A stretch of DNA of 53,894 nucleotides from a virus. The notes below the pieces were generated by a model, which was not told the DNA's origin, ran no database searches, and saw nothing but the letters and a program-made list of their open reading frames with translations. Shown piece after piece: positions 37,011 through 45,394 of this stretch; the first letter of the stretch is position 1, and each line of letters starts with the position of its first letter. The stretch lies in the IMG/VR virus record IMGVR_UViG_3300050119_000052, positions 1 to 53,894 of that record; one strand, given 5' to 3'. Position numbers and translations under genes: made by a program.

Positions 37011-37360
37011 CCGGTCAACCCACCGACCCGCGAGCCTCAGATCTGCTGCTTGACAGTGCGAGTGGTCACCGGCTGATCCAGCGCCCATTCGATGGCTTTG
37101 GTGAGCCAGGCGTTGCGGGAGAGCCCGGTCGTCGACAACCAGGCAGCGGGAGAGCAATAACCAACAAGCCGACGTATGAGCAGCTGCTCATGGTCTGCGA
37201 TGCCCTGGCGCCGATGCTGCTGGAGGAATATCCGAGCCCGTCGCTGTCGAACATCGCGCTGACGTGGGGTGACGTTTACAGCTACGACGTCGAAGTGGTC
37301 GCCGCCCTTGATGCTTATCAGACCTATCGGTACCAGGCAGCCGAGGAGGCCGAACAATGA
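37007..37360 (+). CDS. Early protein with MTGQPTDP N-terminus
   Basis: The 117-residue product starts at ATGA overlap with the same eight residues as the previous gene. The C-terminal half (YEQLLMVCDALAPMLLEEYP) is helical and acidic. The function is unknown. Confidence 0.55.
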   Translation: MTGQPTDPRASDLLLDSASGHRLIQRPFDGFGEPGVAGEPGRRQPGSGRAITNKPTYEQLLMVCDALAPMLLEEYPSPSLSNIALTWGDVYSYDVEVVAALDAYQTYRYQAAEEAEQ

Positions 37361-37527
37361 GCGCCACAACATATCTCAATGACCCTCGTACATGCCCGCA
37401 TCCTAGCGGTGGGGACGATTACAGGTTCTCGGCGGTGTGGCCTTACCGGCCTGTCTATCTCGGTGTTCGTTGCTGTCGCTGTGGAACTTTGTGGCGCCAT
37501 GGTCGGCCGGTCGTCGACAGCGATTGA
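37357..37527 (+). CDS. 56-residue zinc-like protein
   Basis: The frame starts MSATTYLNDPRTCPHPSGG and includes VRCCRCGTLWRHG; CPH and CCRC with His make a small zinc site. It has overlaps at both ends. Confidence 0.55.
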   Translation: MSATTYLNDPRTCPHPSGGDDYRFSAVWPYRPVYLGVRCCRCGTLWRHGRPVVDSD

Positions 37528-37727
37528 GATACACGGTGCACGTCTCGGCTATCGACGCCGACGATCAGATGAGTATGCGCAGCTGGTTCGCGACCAAGGA
37601 AACAGCCGAACAGATCACCGAATGGCTGGGAGCTGAGGGCATGATCTCGTCGCTCGGCACGCGTGAGCTAGCCGCATCGGCCGCCGAAGGACTACTGATC
37701 TACGACCCGAGGGAGCCGAATGATTGA
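37524..37727 (+). CDS. 67-residue alpha/beta protein
   Basis: TTG start overlaps the previous stop. Sequence RYTVHVSAIDADDQMSMRSW with FATKETAEQITEWLGAEG suggests a small alpha/beta fold. The function is unknown. Confidence 0.5.
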   Translation: MRYTVHVSAIDADDQMSMRSWFATKETAEQITEWLGAEGMISSLGTRELAASAAEGLLIYDPREPND

Positions 37728-38433
37728 CCAGGTAGTCGGCCAGCGCTGCTTCATGGCTCACGACAAGCCAGCACCAGCGGTCGTCGGTTCGTTGTGTGAC
37801 CACCACTACGCCGCTGTCCGGGAGCAGTTGCAGGACTGCATGGAGATGTACGCGATCCTGCCGGAGTTCCTGCTCCCAGGGTCGACACCACCGGACGACG
37901 GCAGCAAGCACACGAAGAAGGGCACGATCCCGGCACCGATCCGGCTGGACGTCCTCGCTTTGTACGACCCTAGGAACGCAACCGACCTCGAGTGGTCGTA
38001 CGAGTCGAACTGGGACCCAGCGAAAGGCAAGCTGACTGGGAACGGCTCGGATATTCCTACCTTCGATGCGTGGTTGGACGGGTGGGCGCAGTACATCCGC
38101 GAAGGCCGCCACATGGGCGACGAGAACGCCGACCGGTCCGTCACCGGCAACACATGGCTCATCCGGAACCATCTGGGGTGGCTCGCTGGTGACGATTGGC
38201 TGCCACAGTTCGTCCGCGAGCTCCGCCACGCCCACCGTGCGCTCGAGGTCGGCATCGGCAAATCCCCGAAACGCCCCTTGGGCAAGTGCTACCTAGAATT
38301 CAACGATAAGGAATGCGAAGGCTCGATCTGGTTGTCCGACGATGCGAAGGGTGCTAGATGCGGTCGATGCAAAATGACGTGGACAGGGATCGAGTTGATT
38401 CGGTTGAGGTTGGCGTTGGAGATGACAGCATGA
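37720..38433 (+). CDS. Actinophage early protein with zinc motif
   Basis: The 237-residue protein has GSLCDHHYAAVREQL near residue 23, a mid-region YDPRNATDLEWSYESNW, HRALEVG, and a C-terminal zinc-ribbon-like set (GKCYLEFNDKECEG and ARCGRCKMTW). This layout is common in actinophage early regions without assigned function; it may bind DNA. Confidence 0.6.
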   Translation: MIDQVVGQRCFMAHDKPAPAVVGSLCDHHYAAVREQLQDCMEMYAILPEFLLPGSTPPDDGSKHTKKGTIPAPIRLDVLALYDPRNATDLEWSYESNWDPAKGKLTGNGSDIPTFDAWLDGWAQYIREGRHMGDENADRSVTGNTWLIRNHLGWLAGDDWLPQFVRELRHAHRALEVGIGKSPKRPLGKCYLEFNDKECEGSIWLSDDAKGARCGRCKMTWTGIELIRLRLALEMTA

Positions 38434-38678
38434 GCCGGATTGAAGGAGCTGGCAGCGTGGTTTACGACCCTGATGAGCCGTTATGGGTGACACCTGACCT
38501 CGCCGCGAACGTCGCCGAGGTCAATATCAACACCATCCGTCAGTGGAAAGCTCGGGGACTCGTCCGGTCCAACGATCGCGGCTGCTACAGCCTCAGGGAT
38601 GTCTGGAACTGGCTGGAGCAGCGCAATCAATCCCAGGTCAGGAAATTGACGGACCCGGATGAGACGATGACAACGTGA
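38430..38678 (+). CDS. MerR/excisionase-type helix-turn-helix protein
   Basis: The 82-residue protein contains TPDLAANVAEVNINTIRQWK and RGLVRSNDRGCYSLRDVWNW, the winged helix-turn-helix of AlpA/Xis/MerR proteins. It could be the excisionase, although it is far from int, or an early regulator. It is near the end of the early operon. Confidence 0.65.
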   Translation: MSRIEGAGSVVYDPDEPLWVTPDLAANVAEVNINTIRQWKARGLVRSNDRGCYSLRDVWNWLEQRNQSQVRKLTDPDETMTT

Positions 38679-38734
38679 CGGAAGCCACCTGGGACGCCAT
38701 CGAACGCAGCTGCTACAGAACTGAGTACTACTAG
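38675..38734 (+). CDS. 19-residue peptide
   Basis: GTG overlaps the previous stop and the frame reads MTEATWDAIERSCYRTEYY. It is the last possible gene of the early operon. From 38735 to 38820 I see a TTGACA (38771) without a good -10 box and a 7-bp hairpin CCAGGAC/GTCCTGG. Confidence 0.3.
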   Translation: MTEATWDAIERSCYRTEYY

Positions 38735-38820
38735 CCTTTCGACACGCCGTAGCTGACCTACTTGCGTGGATTGACAATCCGTGTCACGCTGTCGGCACCA
38801 GGACCATGTCCTGGAATCAT

Positions 38821-38863
38821 CCCCGCCGTCCGCTTAGCTGCGTATCGGCGGGGTTTTGCTTTG
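38821..38863 (+). terminator. Intrinsic terminator of the early operon
   Basis: CCCCGCCG and CGGCGGGG form a perfect 8-bp stem with a 17-base loop, followed by TTTTGCTTT. It closes the early operon. Confidence 0.85.
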
Positions 38864-38875
38864 TCTGGAGACCCC

Positions 38876-39058
38876 GTGTTTGCACTAATAGCGTTCGTCA
38901 TCTTCGTGATCGCGGCCGTACGTGATTGGTTCGCGACCGCGCCGACCCACCAGCTGGGTCTGCTGTTCATCGGCCTGGCGTTGCTGTCGTTGCATCTTGT
39001 GTGGGGGATTGTGCTGCCTCACTTCACCCGGGCACCCGCTGCACCCCCGGCCGCGTAG
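38876..39058 (+). CDS. 60-residue two-helix membrane protein
   Basis: The GTG start lies just past the terminator. Two hydrophobic segments (FALIAFVIFVIAAV and LLFIGLALLSLHLVWGIVL) flank a short loop; the end is Pro/Ala-rich. A holin-like or exclusion protein is possible. Confidence 0.55.
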   Translation: MFALIAFVIFVIAAVRDWFATAPTHQLGLLFIGLALLSLHLVWGIVLPHFTRAPAAPPAA

Positions 39059-39060
39059 AC

Positions 39061-39129
39061 GTGTCGCTTCTCTGGATCCTGGTGCTCGTCCTGGTCGTGG
39101 TCGCGATCATCTGGGTCGTCAGGCACTAG
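39061..39129 (+). CDS. 22-residue membrane peptide
   Basis: The frame MSLLWILVLVLVVVAIIWVV plus RH is one membrane helix with almost no flanks. It follows the previous gene by two bases, and its stop overlaps the next GTG. Confidence 0.45.
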   Translation: MSLLWILVLVLVVVAIIWVVRH

Positions 39130-39569
39130 TGGAGCTGCATCCGACTCACGGCTTCACGAAGCGCGGCCACGCAGTCCACGGCAAGACGATGGACCACATG
39201 CCGACCGACACCGCCTACCAGCGGTTCTGCCAGACCATCGCGGTACGGGTAACACGCAACGTCGGCACGATGACATGCGCGTTCGTGTTCGCGCTCATCG
39301 CGTTCGTTGGCTTACCGGCGGCGTTGGGTTTGACGCTGGTGCCATCGCGGGCCGGCAACGTGGTGCTGTGGGTCAGCTCCGAGTTCATCCAGTTGGTGCT
39401 GTTGTCGATCATCATGGTCGGTCAGGATGTGGCGGCGAAGGCTAGCGACGCCCGGACGGCCTTGTCGTTCGAGCATTTGGAGTTCGTGAAGAACCAGGTC
39501 GACGAGACCACTGATGGCGGACTGAAGAAGATCCTCGACGCGATCGAGGCGCTAAAGCCTGCTACCTGA
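39129..39569 (+). CDS. Two-helix membrane protein, DUF1003-like
   Basis: The 146-residue product has a soluble N-terminus, two membrane helices (about 45-70 and 85-105) and a cytoplasmic helix (FEHLEFVKNQVDETTDGGLK). The helix pair with SEFIQLVLLSIIMVGQDVAA resembles DUF1003 proteins. The function is unknown; a membrane role in exclusion is plausible. Confidence 0.6.
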   Translation: MELHPTHGFTKRGHAVHGKTMDHMPTDTAYQRFCQTIAVRVTRNVGTMTCAFVFALIAFVGLPAALGLTLVPSRAGNVVLWVSSEFIQLVLLSIIMVGQDVAAKASDARTALSFEHLEFVKNQVDETTDGGLKKILDAIEALKPAT

Positions 39570-39604
39570 TCGTCGTTGATTTCCCCGCGATCGGAGGCCG
39601 GTGA

Positions 39605-39931
39605 ATGGTCGGTTATGACCTGTGGGACACGGGCCCGAAACTCAACGAACTACTCGCCAACACGCACCTGATCCTCACCAACCAGAATCTGATCCTCGTC
39701 CAACTACACGAAACGAGAGAACAAATGACTTCAGCACAAGGCGACATCGACGCGGACGTTGCGGCTCTCACAGCGTCGGAGGCTGGTATCGCGAGCGCGG
39801 TAACTGCTCTGGTCGCGGAGATCGCGAACCTTCAGTCGCAGGGTGTCGACACGACCAAGCTGGATGCGATCGCGGCTCAGTTCACTGCTGACACGACCGC
39901 TGACCAGGCGGACGTACCACCAGCCTCATAG
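39605..39931 (+). CDS. Coiled-coil protein
   Basis: The 108-residue protein has a long helical region with heptads (DIDADVAALTASEAGIASAV, then LVAEIANLQSQGVDTTKL) and no other motif. It converges with the reverse-strand pair at 39926, overlapping its stop by a few bases. Confidence 0.5.
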   Translation: MVGYDLWDTGPKLNELLANTHLILTNQNLILVQLHETREQMTSAQGDIDADVAALTASEAGIASAVTALVAEIANLQSQGVDTTKLDAIAAQFTADTTADQADVPPAS

Positions 39932-40123
39932 CTTCTCCGTCTTAGTAGTGGTGCGGGTGTGCTGCAATCCGCGAGCTAACAGTTCGCGGTAGGTGTCGGC
40001 TTTGGATTGGCCTTTGTCGGCCGCGAGAGCGTCTACGGCGGCTTTGCCTGATCGGCTGATGTAGAAGCTGACCATGACCCGATCCTTACTCGGACGCGGC
40101 AACGTGGCCTCGCGGGTTGTCAT
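39926..40123 (-). CDS. Ribbon-helix-helix protein
   Basis: The 65-residue protein has DRVMVSFYISRSGKAAVDAL followed by QSKADTYRELLARGLQ, the strand-helix-helix of CopG/ParD-type regulators. ATG at 40123 was chosen over an upstream in-frame ATG. It is co-directional with the zinc-finger gene upstream; no toxin partner is recognised. Confidence 0.65.
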   Translation of the reverse strand: MTTREATLPRPSKDRVMVSFYISRSGKAAVDALAADKGQSKADTYRELLARGLQHTRTTTKTEKL

Positions 40124-40607
40124 CGTCTCGCCAGCGCTTATGTTCGGGGCGTACGAGGATGGCGCCGGTTCTATCACGGGGCGCGATGCGCTTAGGCTTC
40201 GGCGGTTCCTCGCCGAAGATCTGTGCTAAGAACTTCTCTTCCGGGCTGGGCTCGCCGTCGCTTGATGCACACGCGATGTGACCGCGTGACTGGACGTGCT
40301 TGGCCCACCATTCATCGAGTGCTTGTTCGGTATTGGCTGATTTTTGGCCGTGACGCTTGGGGCAGACCTTGCACCGGGTGAGCCAGTGATCGACGCCGAG
40401 CTGTTTGGTGTAGCGGACGAAGGCAAGACCAGGCAGACCAGGCAGACCAGGCCAAGGCCAACGGGATGACGGGACGACCCCGGATGACAGCAACCCGTAA
40501 CCGCTTCCACACCGCCAAACCCAAACCAGACCACAGCCGGAAGTACGGCCCCGAACACCAGAGACTCCGCGCCCACTACAACAAACAGGTGCAGGCAGGG
40601 CAGGCAT
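40086..40607 (-). CDS. Zinc-finger protein, start uncertain
   Basis: The convincing part is C-terminal: WLTRCKVCPKRHGQ then ALDEWWAKHVQSRGHIACAS, a C2H2-like finger, and a basic end. In this frame no ATG, GTG or TTG occurs between 40371 and about 40600, so the true start is unclear and the 5' part lies antisense to the HNH gene. A triplicated 9-base unit (AGGCAGACC, near 40431-40450) may have shifted the frame. Confidence 0.45.
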   Translation of the reverse strand: MPALPAPVCCSGRGVSGVRGRTSGCGLVWVWRCGSGYGLLSSGVVPSSRWPWPGLPGLPGLAFVRYTKQLGVDHWLTRCKVCPKRHGQKSANTEQALDEWWAKHVQSRGHIACASSDGEPSPEEKFLAQIFGEEPPKPKRIAPRDRTGAILVRPEHKRWRDDDNPRGHVAASE

Positions 40608-40828
40608 ACTGCCAGCAAGGACTCAAGGGATCATCCGGCCGCTGCCACTACCGCACCCGCTGGATACCACCAGGCACACCCTGGCAGCTAGGCCACGACG
40701 ACACAGGCACCCACTACATCGGCCCCTGCCACCCACGCTGCAACCAACGCGACGGGGCACGCAGGGGCGGCCAAGCCGCCGCCACCACACAACGACCACG
40801 TACTACCTGGCACTCACAAACGTGGTAG
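40466..40828 (+). CDS. HNH endonuclease next to terminase
   Basis: The 120-residue product is very basic. YCQQG, GRCHYRTRWIP, WQLGHDDTGTHYIGP and CHPRCNQRDGARRG carry the Cys ligands and the HNH/N residues. HNH proteins beside terminase genes take part in DNA packaging of HK97-type phages. A rightward late promoter was not recognised. Confidence 0.8.
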   Translation: MTGRPRMTATRNRFHTAKPKPDHSRKYGPEHQRLRAHYNKQVQAGQAYCQQGLKGSSGRCHYRTRWIPPGTPWQLGHDDTGTHYIGPCHPRCNQRDGARRGGQAAATTQRPRTTWHSQTW

Positions 40829-40958
40829 CCGAGCCGCCTACACACAGGCCGGTGGGGGCAGGTAAAACTACAAAACGGACATAACTACGACCCGCATGTT
40901 TTCCCTTTTTTCGCGGGGTGTTCTGGAGCGAGTGCGCGCACGGGAAGGGGCGGTCGGG

Positions 40959-41363
40959 ATGGGTCGACAGTGCCGTAACCCGAAGTGCAACCGTCCGTTG
41001 ACTGGTCGTAAGACGATGTGGTGTGACAGTGGGTGTCGGAACGCGGCGAGTCGCGCGGCGAGTCGTGGTGCGACGGTGATCAGCCTCCCGAAGGTGGAGG
41101 ACCAGGGCCCTCTGAGCACGTATTCGGCGTTCAAGGCGGCTCTCGACGCTGCGGGGCGCCTGGACACGCCTTTAGGGCAGCTCGCGCTGTCTCATGCGGC
41201 GCTGTTGAACGCCTCGGTTGCTGTGATGGGCCGTGCGGCGTTGGCCAAGGAGCTTCGTGAGACGTTTGTTGAGGCGATGAAGGATGCCGACCACAACACT
41301 TCCGCTCTCGACGAGATCAATGAGTCCGCTGCTGCTGCGCTCGAGCTCATTCGTGGAGCCTGA
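40959..41363 (+). CDS. Possible small terminase subunit
   Basis: The 134-residue protein starts at ATG in MGRQCRNPKC behind GGAAGGGGCGG; an ATG at 40896 would add 21 residues. CRNPKC and MWCDSGC form a zinc site, and the remainder is helical (LGQLALSHAALLNASVAVMG). Its place directly before the large terminase with overlap suggests a small-subunit role, although no terminase small-subunit motif is certain. Confidence 0.55.
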   Translation: MGRQCRNPKCNRPLTGRKTMWCDSGCRNAASRAASRGATVISLPKVEDQGPLSTYSAFKAALDAAGRLDTPLGQLALSHAALLNASVAVMGRAALAKELRETFVEAMKDADHNTSALDEINESAAAALELIRGA

Positions 41364-42909
41364 TCTTGTCGCGCCGAGGTATCTGACTGTCCCGGAGTAT
41401 GAGGGCACGTTGGGTCCGCATGTGGCGGCGGTGTCGACGTTGGCGGGGTTCGCGCCTGATCCGGAGCAGCGGATTCTGTTGGATGGTGCGTTCGGGTTGG
41501 ATAGGTCGGGGAAGCCGGCTGCGTTCGCGGTGGTGGTGATCGCGCCGCGGCAGAACTTGAAGACGGGGTTCCTTAAGCAGTATTCGCTGGGTCAATTGTT
41601 CGTCGTGTCGCAGCATTTGTCTCGGCGGGACGCTCAGGACTGGCTGATGGTGTGGTCCTCACATGAGTTCACGACGGCCGAGGCTGCGCTGCGTGACTTG
41701 GAGTCGCTGATCGAGGGGTCCCCGGATCTGGCGCGGATGGTGAAGCGGACGAGCCGCGGGTTCCTCGCGAAACATGGCGCTGTTCCGGTCATCGAGTTGA
41801 AGAACGGCGCCCGGTGTGTGTTCAAGACCCGCACCAAGGGCGGCGGGCGGGGGTTGTCGGGTAACAAGACGATCCTCGACGAGGCGTTCGCGGTGCAGGC
41901 GGGGCAGGCGGGGGCGTTGCTGCCGATCATGTTGGCTCGACCGGGCGCGCAGGTGTTGTGGGCGTCGTCGGCGTGTCGACCCGAGTCGGCTGTGTTGTGG
42001 GATCAGGTGGTCCGTGGTCGCGCCGGGGCCCGGCGGATGTTGTATGCGGAGTGGTGCGCGCCGCCCCCAGCGGAGGCGTGCCGGTTGGGTGAGCGGTGCA
42101 CGCACGGCCGGGAGGTTCGCGGCTGCGGCTGCGACGACCTGGACCTGATCCGGGGTGTTCATTCGGCGATCACCCGCGGCCGTATCGACATTCAGACCGT
42201 TGTCGATCTGCGGTCGCTGCCGCCGGAGGAGTATTGCCGGGAGATCATGGGCTGGCACAACGACGTCGTCGGTTCGACGATGATCATGTCGCTGGCGAAG
42301 TGGTCGCTGCTGGCCGATGAGAAGTCTGGCCTCACATCGGTGTCCGCGTTCGGTGTCGCAGTGTCACATGACCGCAAGTGGGCGAGTATCGGCGCGGCGG
42401 GGCCGGCTAAGTCGGCGATCGGCCGCACCCACCTGGAACTGGTCGACCGGAGACCCGGCGTCGACTGGGTGGTGGAGCGGTGCAAGGAGTTGGCGAAGAC
42501 GCACAGGCGGGTGCCGTTCGTCGTCGACGACCACGGCCCGGCGGCGTCGCTGATCAAAGCGTTGAAGCAGGCGCGGGTGCCGCTGATGACAACCAGTACA
42601 GGTGAGTACGCGGACGCGACGGAACAGTTCCTCGACGGTGTGGTGGGTGAGTTGTTCACCCACGGCCCGGACGAGGTGATTCAGGACGCGGTCGACGCGG
42701 TGCAGCCGCGGCCGATGGGTGACCGGTTCGTTCTCGGCCGCAAAGCGTCGGGGGACATCACAGCGCTGGAAGGTCCCATGCTCGCGGCGTGGGGCGCATC
42801 GAACTACAAGCGGCCCACCTATGTGGTCGACCTCAACCAGTTTGGAGCCGTAGATGACGTGGTTGAGGCGGGTGACGAGGCAGCGGGTCCTGATCCACTC
42901 GGCCGCTGA
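41353..42909 (+). CDS. terL: Terminase large subunit
   Basis: The 518-residue product (GTG start; ATG 41284 would add 23 residues) has VVVIAPRQNLKTG as the ATPase P-loop variant, TILDEAFAV as Walker B, VLWASSA as coupling motif, and a C-terminal nuclease domain with FVVDDHGPAASLI. It is the packaging motor and headful or cos nuclease. It overlaps the next small gene. Confidence 0.95.
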   Translation: MEPDLVAPRYLTVPEYEGTLGPHVAAVSTLAGFAPDPEQRILLDGAFGLDRSGKPAAFAVVVIAPRQNLKTGFLKQYSLGQLFVVSQHLSRRDAQDWLMVWSSHEFTTAEAALRDLESLIEGSPDLARMVKRTSRGFLAKHGAVPVIELKNGARCVFKTRTKGGGRGLSGNKTILDEAFAVQAGQAGALLPIMLARPGAQVLWASSACRPESAVLWDQVVRGRAGARRMLYAEWCAPPPAEACRLGERCTHGREVRGCGCDDLDLIRGVHSAITRGRIDIQTVVDLRSLPPEEYCREIMGWHNDVVGSTMIMSLAKWSLLADEKSGLTSVSAFGVAVSHDRKWASIGAAGPAKSAIGRTHLELVDRRPGVDWVVERCKELAKTHRRVPFVVDDHGPAASLIKALKQARVPLMTTSTGEYADATEQFLDGVVGELFTHGPDEVIQDAVDAVQPRPMGDRFVLGRKASGDITALEGPMLAAWGASNYKRPTYVVDLNQFGAVDDVVEAGDEAAGPDPLGR

Positions 42910-43063
42910 CCAGACGTTCGAGGGCTTGTTGTGGGAGCAGGACAAGGAAGGCGTGACCCTTCGGGACGCGGCCCTGATCAGTGAGAAAGGCGCACAGACG
43001 CGGCTGGCGGGGGAGGTGTGGATTCCCCGCGGCAACGTGCTGTTCGCGCAGCACGACGGATAA
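42854..43063 (+). CDS. Small protein between terminase and portal
   Basis: The 69-residue protein (MTWLRRVTRQRVLIHSAADQ, then FEGLLWEQDKEGVTLRDA) resembles a small beta-barrel protein common at this position in actinophages. It overlaps the terminase 3' end by 56 bases. The function is unknown. Confidence 0.65.
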   Translation: MTWLRRVTRQRVLIHSAADQTFEGLLWEQDKEGVTLRDAALISEKGAQTRLAGEVWIPRGNVLFAQHDG

Positions 43064-43072
43064 GAGGCGGCC

Positions 43073-44314
43073 ATGCAGGTTCTGACCAGGGATCGGCGCT
43101 TCGAAGAGGTCCGTTCGGGCACCTGGAATCCGGCTCAGCAGTGGGGTTCGACTGTGCCGCCCACCAACGGGCAGGCGGGTGGCGTCGCGGCCTCGGGGAC
43201 GACGGTGTCGGAGAAGCACGCGATGCAGCTCGCGGCGGCGTGGGGGTCGGTGTCGATCATCTGCGACGCGTTGGCGACGCTACAGATCCGGCAGTACAAG
43301 CTGGTGTCGAGTAGCGACGTCCCGGTGCAGATGGACCCGTCGCAGGTCATCGCGGAGCCGTGGCCCGAGATCAATCAGCTGGATTTCATCACCCAGGGCA
43401 CCTATTCGCTTTTGCAGCGGGGGAATCTGTTCGGCAACATCACCGCACGGGACCCGAACACCCTTTACCCGACGCAGGTGCAGCTCGTCCACCCTGATCA
43501 TGCGCGGGTTCGCCGCGCCGGCCAGGGGCAGATCGAGGTGTCCTACTTCAACAAGGTCGCGAACCCCGACAATGTGACCCGGGCGATGGCGCTGTCCGTC
43601 CCTGAGGGACTGGTCGGGTTGAACCCGATCGAGTACATGCGTAACTCGTTCGGGCTGGGTTTGGCGCAGGACGGCATGAGTGGTTCGTTCTTCGCGAACT
43701 CGGCTAGGCCCGATGGTGTCCTCCAAGTCGAGGGTGATCTGGACCCGGACGAAACGAAGGCGATGCTCGCCGCGTGGAACTCCTCCCATCAGGGCATCGA
43801 GGCCGCGTACGGCGTCGGTGTGTTGACGAGCGGCGCCAAGTGGCAACCGATCACGATGAACCTCGCGGACGCCCAGTTCTTGCAGCAGATGCAGTATTCG
43901 GCGTCGGTGATTTCCGGGATGATTTACCGGGTTCCGCCGCACATGCTCGGCATCGTCGACAAGTCCACGTCGTGGGGTGCCGGCATCGAGCAGCAGGAAC
44001 AAGGGTTCATCACCAACACCATCGGGATCTGGCTGGCCCGCTGGGAAGACTTGATGACGTCGTGGCTGCCACCAAGGCAGTTCGTGATGTTCGACCTGAG
44101 CAAGCGGCTCCGTGGTGACACGTTGCAGCGCTGGTCGATGTATCAGATGGCGCGGGTTATCGGTGCGATGAACAACCTTCAGATCATCAAGGCTGAGGGT
44201 TTGGAGATTCCGACGGACCCGGCGGTGTTGGCGACGTTGGCGGATTATGCGGCGCCGTTGAATTCGGCGCCGATGAAGCCGACGAATTCCGCAGTCGACG
44301 GAGACAAAGCGTAA
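43073..44314 (+). CDS. Portal protein (HK97 type)
   Basis: The 413-residue protein has the portal pattern: AMQLAAAWGSVSIICDALAT, a DFITQGTYSLLQRGNLFG segment, the crown-proximal IYRVPPHMLG near residue 284 and GIEQQEQGFITNTI. Position between terminase and protease is canonical. It forms the dodecameric DNA channel. Confidence 0.95.
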   Translation: MQVLTRDRRFEEVRSGTWNPAQQWGSTVPPTNGQAGGVAASGTTVSEKHAMQLAAAWGSVSIICDALATLQIRQYKLVSSSDVPVQMDPSQVIAEPWPEINQLDFITQGTYSLLQRGNLFGNITARDPNTLYPTQVQLVHPDHARVRRAGQGQIEVSYFNKVANPDNVTRAMALSVPEGLVGLNPIEYMRNSFGLGLAQDGMSGSFFANSARPDGVLQVEGDLDPDETKAMLAAWNSSHQGIEAAYGVGVLTSGAKWQPITMNLADAQFLQQMQYSASVISGMIYRVPPHMLGIVDKSTSWGAGIEQQEQGFITNTIGIWLARWEDLMTSWLPPRQFVMFDLSKRLRGDTLQRWSMYQMARVIGAMNNLQIIKAEGLEIPTDPAVLATLADYAAPLNSAPMKPTNSAVDGDKA

Positions 44315-44321
44315 TAGCAAA

Positions 44322-44389
44322 GCACCCAGCGGAGAAGCCCGAAAGGGAAATGGGTGACGTTTTGGAGATGGGGCTTCCCCGCTGAGTGC
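44322..44389 (-). repeat. GNCACCCA stem-loop element, type C, copy 2
   Basis: Minus-strand order is GCACTCAGCGGGGAAGCCCC, ATCTCCAAAAC, GTCACCCA, TTTCCCTTTC and the return arm. The arms pair at 17 of 19 positions. A TAGACT box lies 7 bases upstream in its sense. The two N9 blocks (TCTCCAAAA, TTTCCCTTT) are AT-richer than those in the arrays. It occupies the whole portal-protease gap. Confidence 0.85.
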
Positions 44390-44419
44390 AGCCACAAGTC
44401 TACCTGAAAGGAGGTCGCC

Positions 44420-45394
44420 GTGACAGACGACGCAAGCGACGCAGCCGAGGAGAAGGCTCTGCCGAAGTCGGTCGAGTGGCGCAAGACGCGCGCCATGGAA
44501 CTGCGAGGCGCCGAGCGTCGCACCCATCTGGAGCATGTCGAGTTCCGCGACAACCCAGACGGGTCCCTGCATCTGTCCGGTTACGCATCGGTTACGAATA
44601 CTCCATACGATATGGGATGGTATTCCGAGTCGATCTCCCGCGGCGCGTTCGCGAAAACCCTCGCCGAAAACCCCGACGTGCAACTCCTCGTGAACCACGC
44701 CGGGCTGCCGTTGGCGCGCACCAAGTCGGGCACTTTGCAACTGTCTGAGGACAACACGGGGCTGCGGGTAGACGCTGATCTCGACCCGGAAGACCCCGAC
44801 GTGCAGTCGCTGTCGCGGAAGATGAAGCGCGGCGATATCGACCAGATGAGCTTCGCGTTCCGTGCGACCAGGCAGTCCTGGGACGAGGACTACACCGACC
44901 GGCAGATCACCGAATGCGATATTCACCGCGGCGATGTCAGCGTTGTGAATCAGGGTGCGAACCCGAGCACGTCCGTGTCGGTGCGCACTGAAGACGCACT
45001 GGTGGCGTTGCGGCACATCGGGCACCTCGGATTCCTCGAGGCGATGCTCGACATTCGGCGCTTCTCCGGCACTCCGCTGGAGCAGCGGGCCGGGATGACG
45101 CTGTCCGCGGCCACCACCGAGGTACTGACCCAGGTGCTGGCCCTCATTGCGACGGCGGACGAAGCAGTCGACGAGGCTCAGCCGCTCCTGGCCGATCTGA
45201 TGGGCGTCCCCAACCCCGACGAGCCCGAAGAGGACGCGAGCGATGCGACCGTCGATGACACCAGCGACGAAGGTGACGACGGCGACCAGGGCGGCGACGA
45301 GGGCGAACAGGACTCGGCCCGCAGCGTGTCGCTGGCGTTGGAAGCCCGCCGCCGCCTAGAAGCGCTCCGCTACCCGAAGAAGGACGCAGCATGA
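44420..45394 (+). CDS. Prohead protease
   Basis: The 324-residue protein starts at GTG behind AAAGGAGGT, an ideal ribosome site. SGYASVTNTPYDMG, VQLLVNHAG (His) and GDIDQMSFAF (Ser) are the HK97 U35 protease landmarks in residues 50-155. A long acidic C-terminus (DEPEEDASDATVDD and further) could be a scaffold segment. It processes the capsid precursors. Confidence 0.9.
   Translation: MTDDASDAAEEKALPKSVEWRKTRAMELRGAERRTHLEHVEFRDNPDGSLHLSGYASVTNTPYDMGWYSESISRGAFAKTLAENPDVQLLVNHAGLPLARTKSGTLQLSEDNTGLRVDADLDPEDPDVQSLSRKMKRGDIDQMSFAFRATRQSWDEDYTDRQITECDIHRGDVSVVNQGANPSTSVSVRTEDALVALRHIGHLGFLEAMLDIRRFSGTPLEQRAGMTLSAATTEVLTQVLALIATADEAVDEAQPLLADLMGVPNPDEPEEDASDATVDDTSDEGDDGDQGGDEGEQDSARSVSLALEARRRLEALRYPKKDAA

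Noticed and set aside
38484-38491. Lone TGGGTGAC (core on minus strand) in the MerR-like gene
   Set aside because: It lacks stems and the required flanking C; it encodes a conserved-looking helix-turn-helix protein instead.
39926-40607. Toxin-antitoxin pair
   Set aside because: The ribbon-helix-helix gene could be an antitoxin, but the neighbour is a zinc-finger protein without toxin motifs and with an unclear start.
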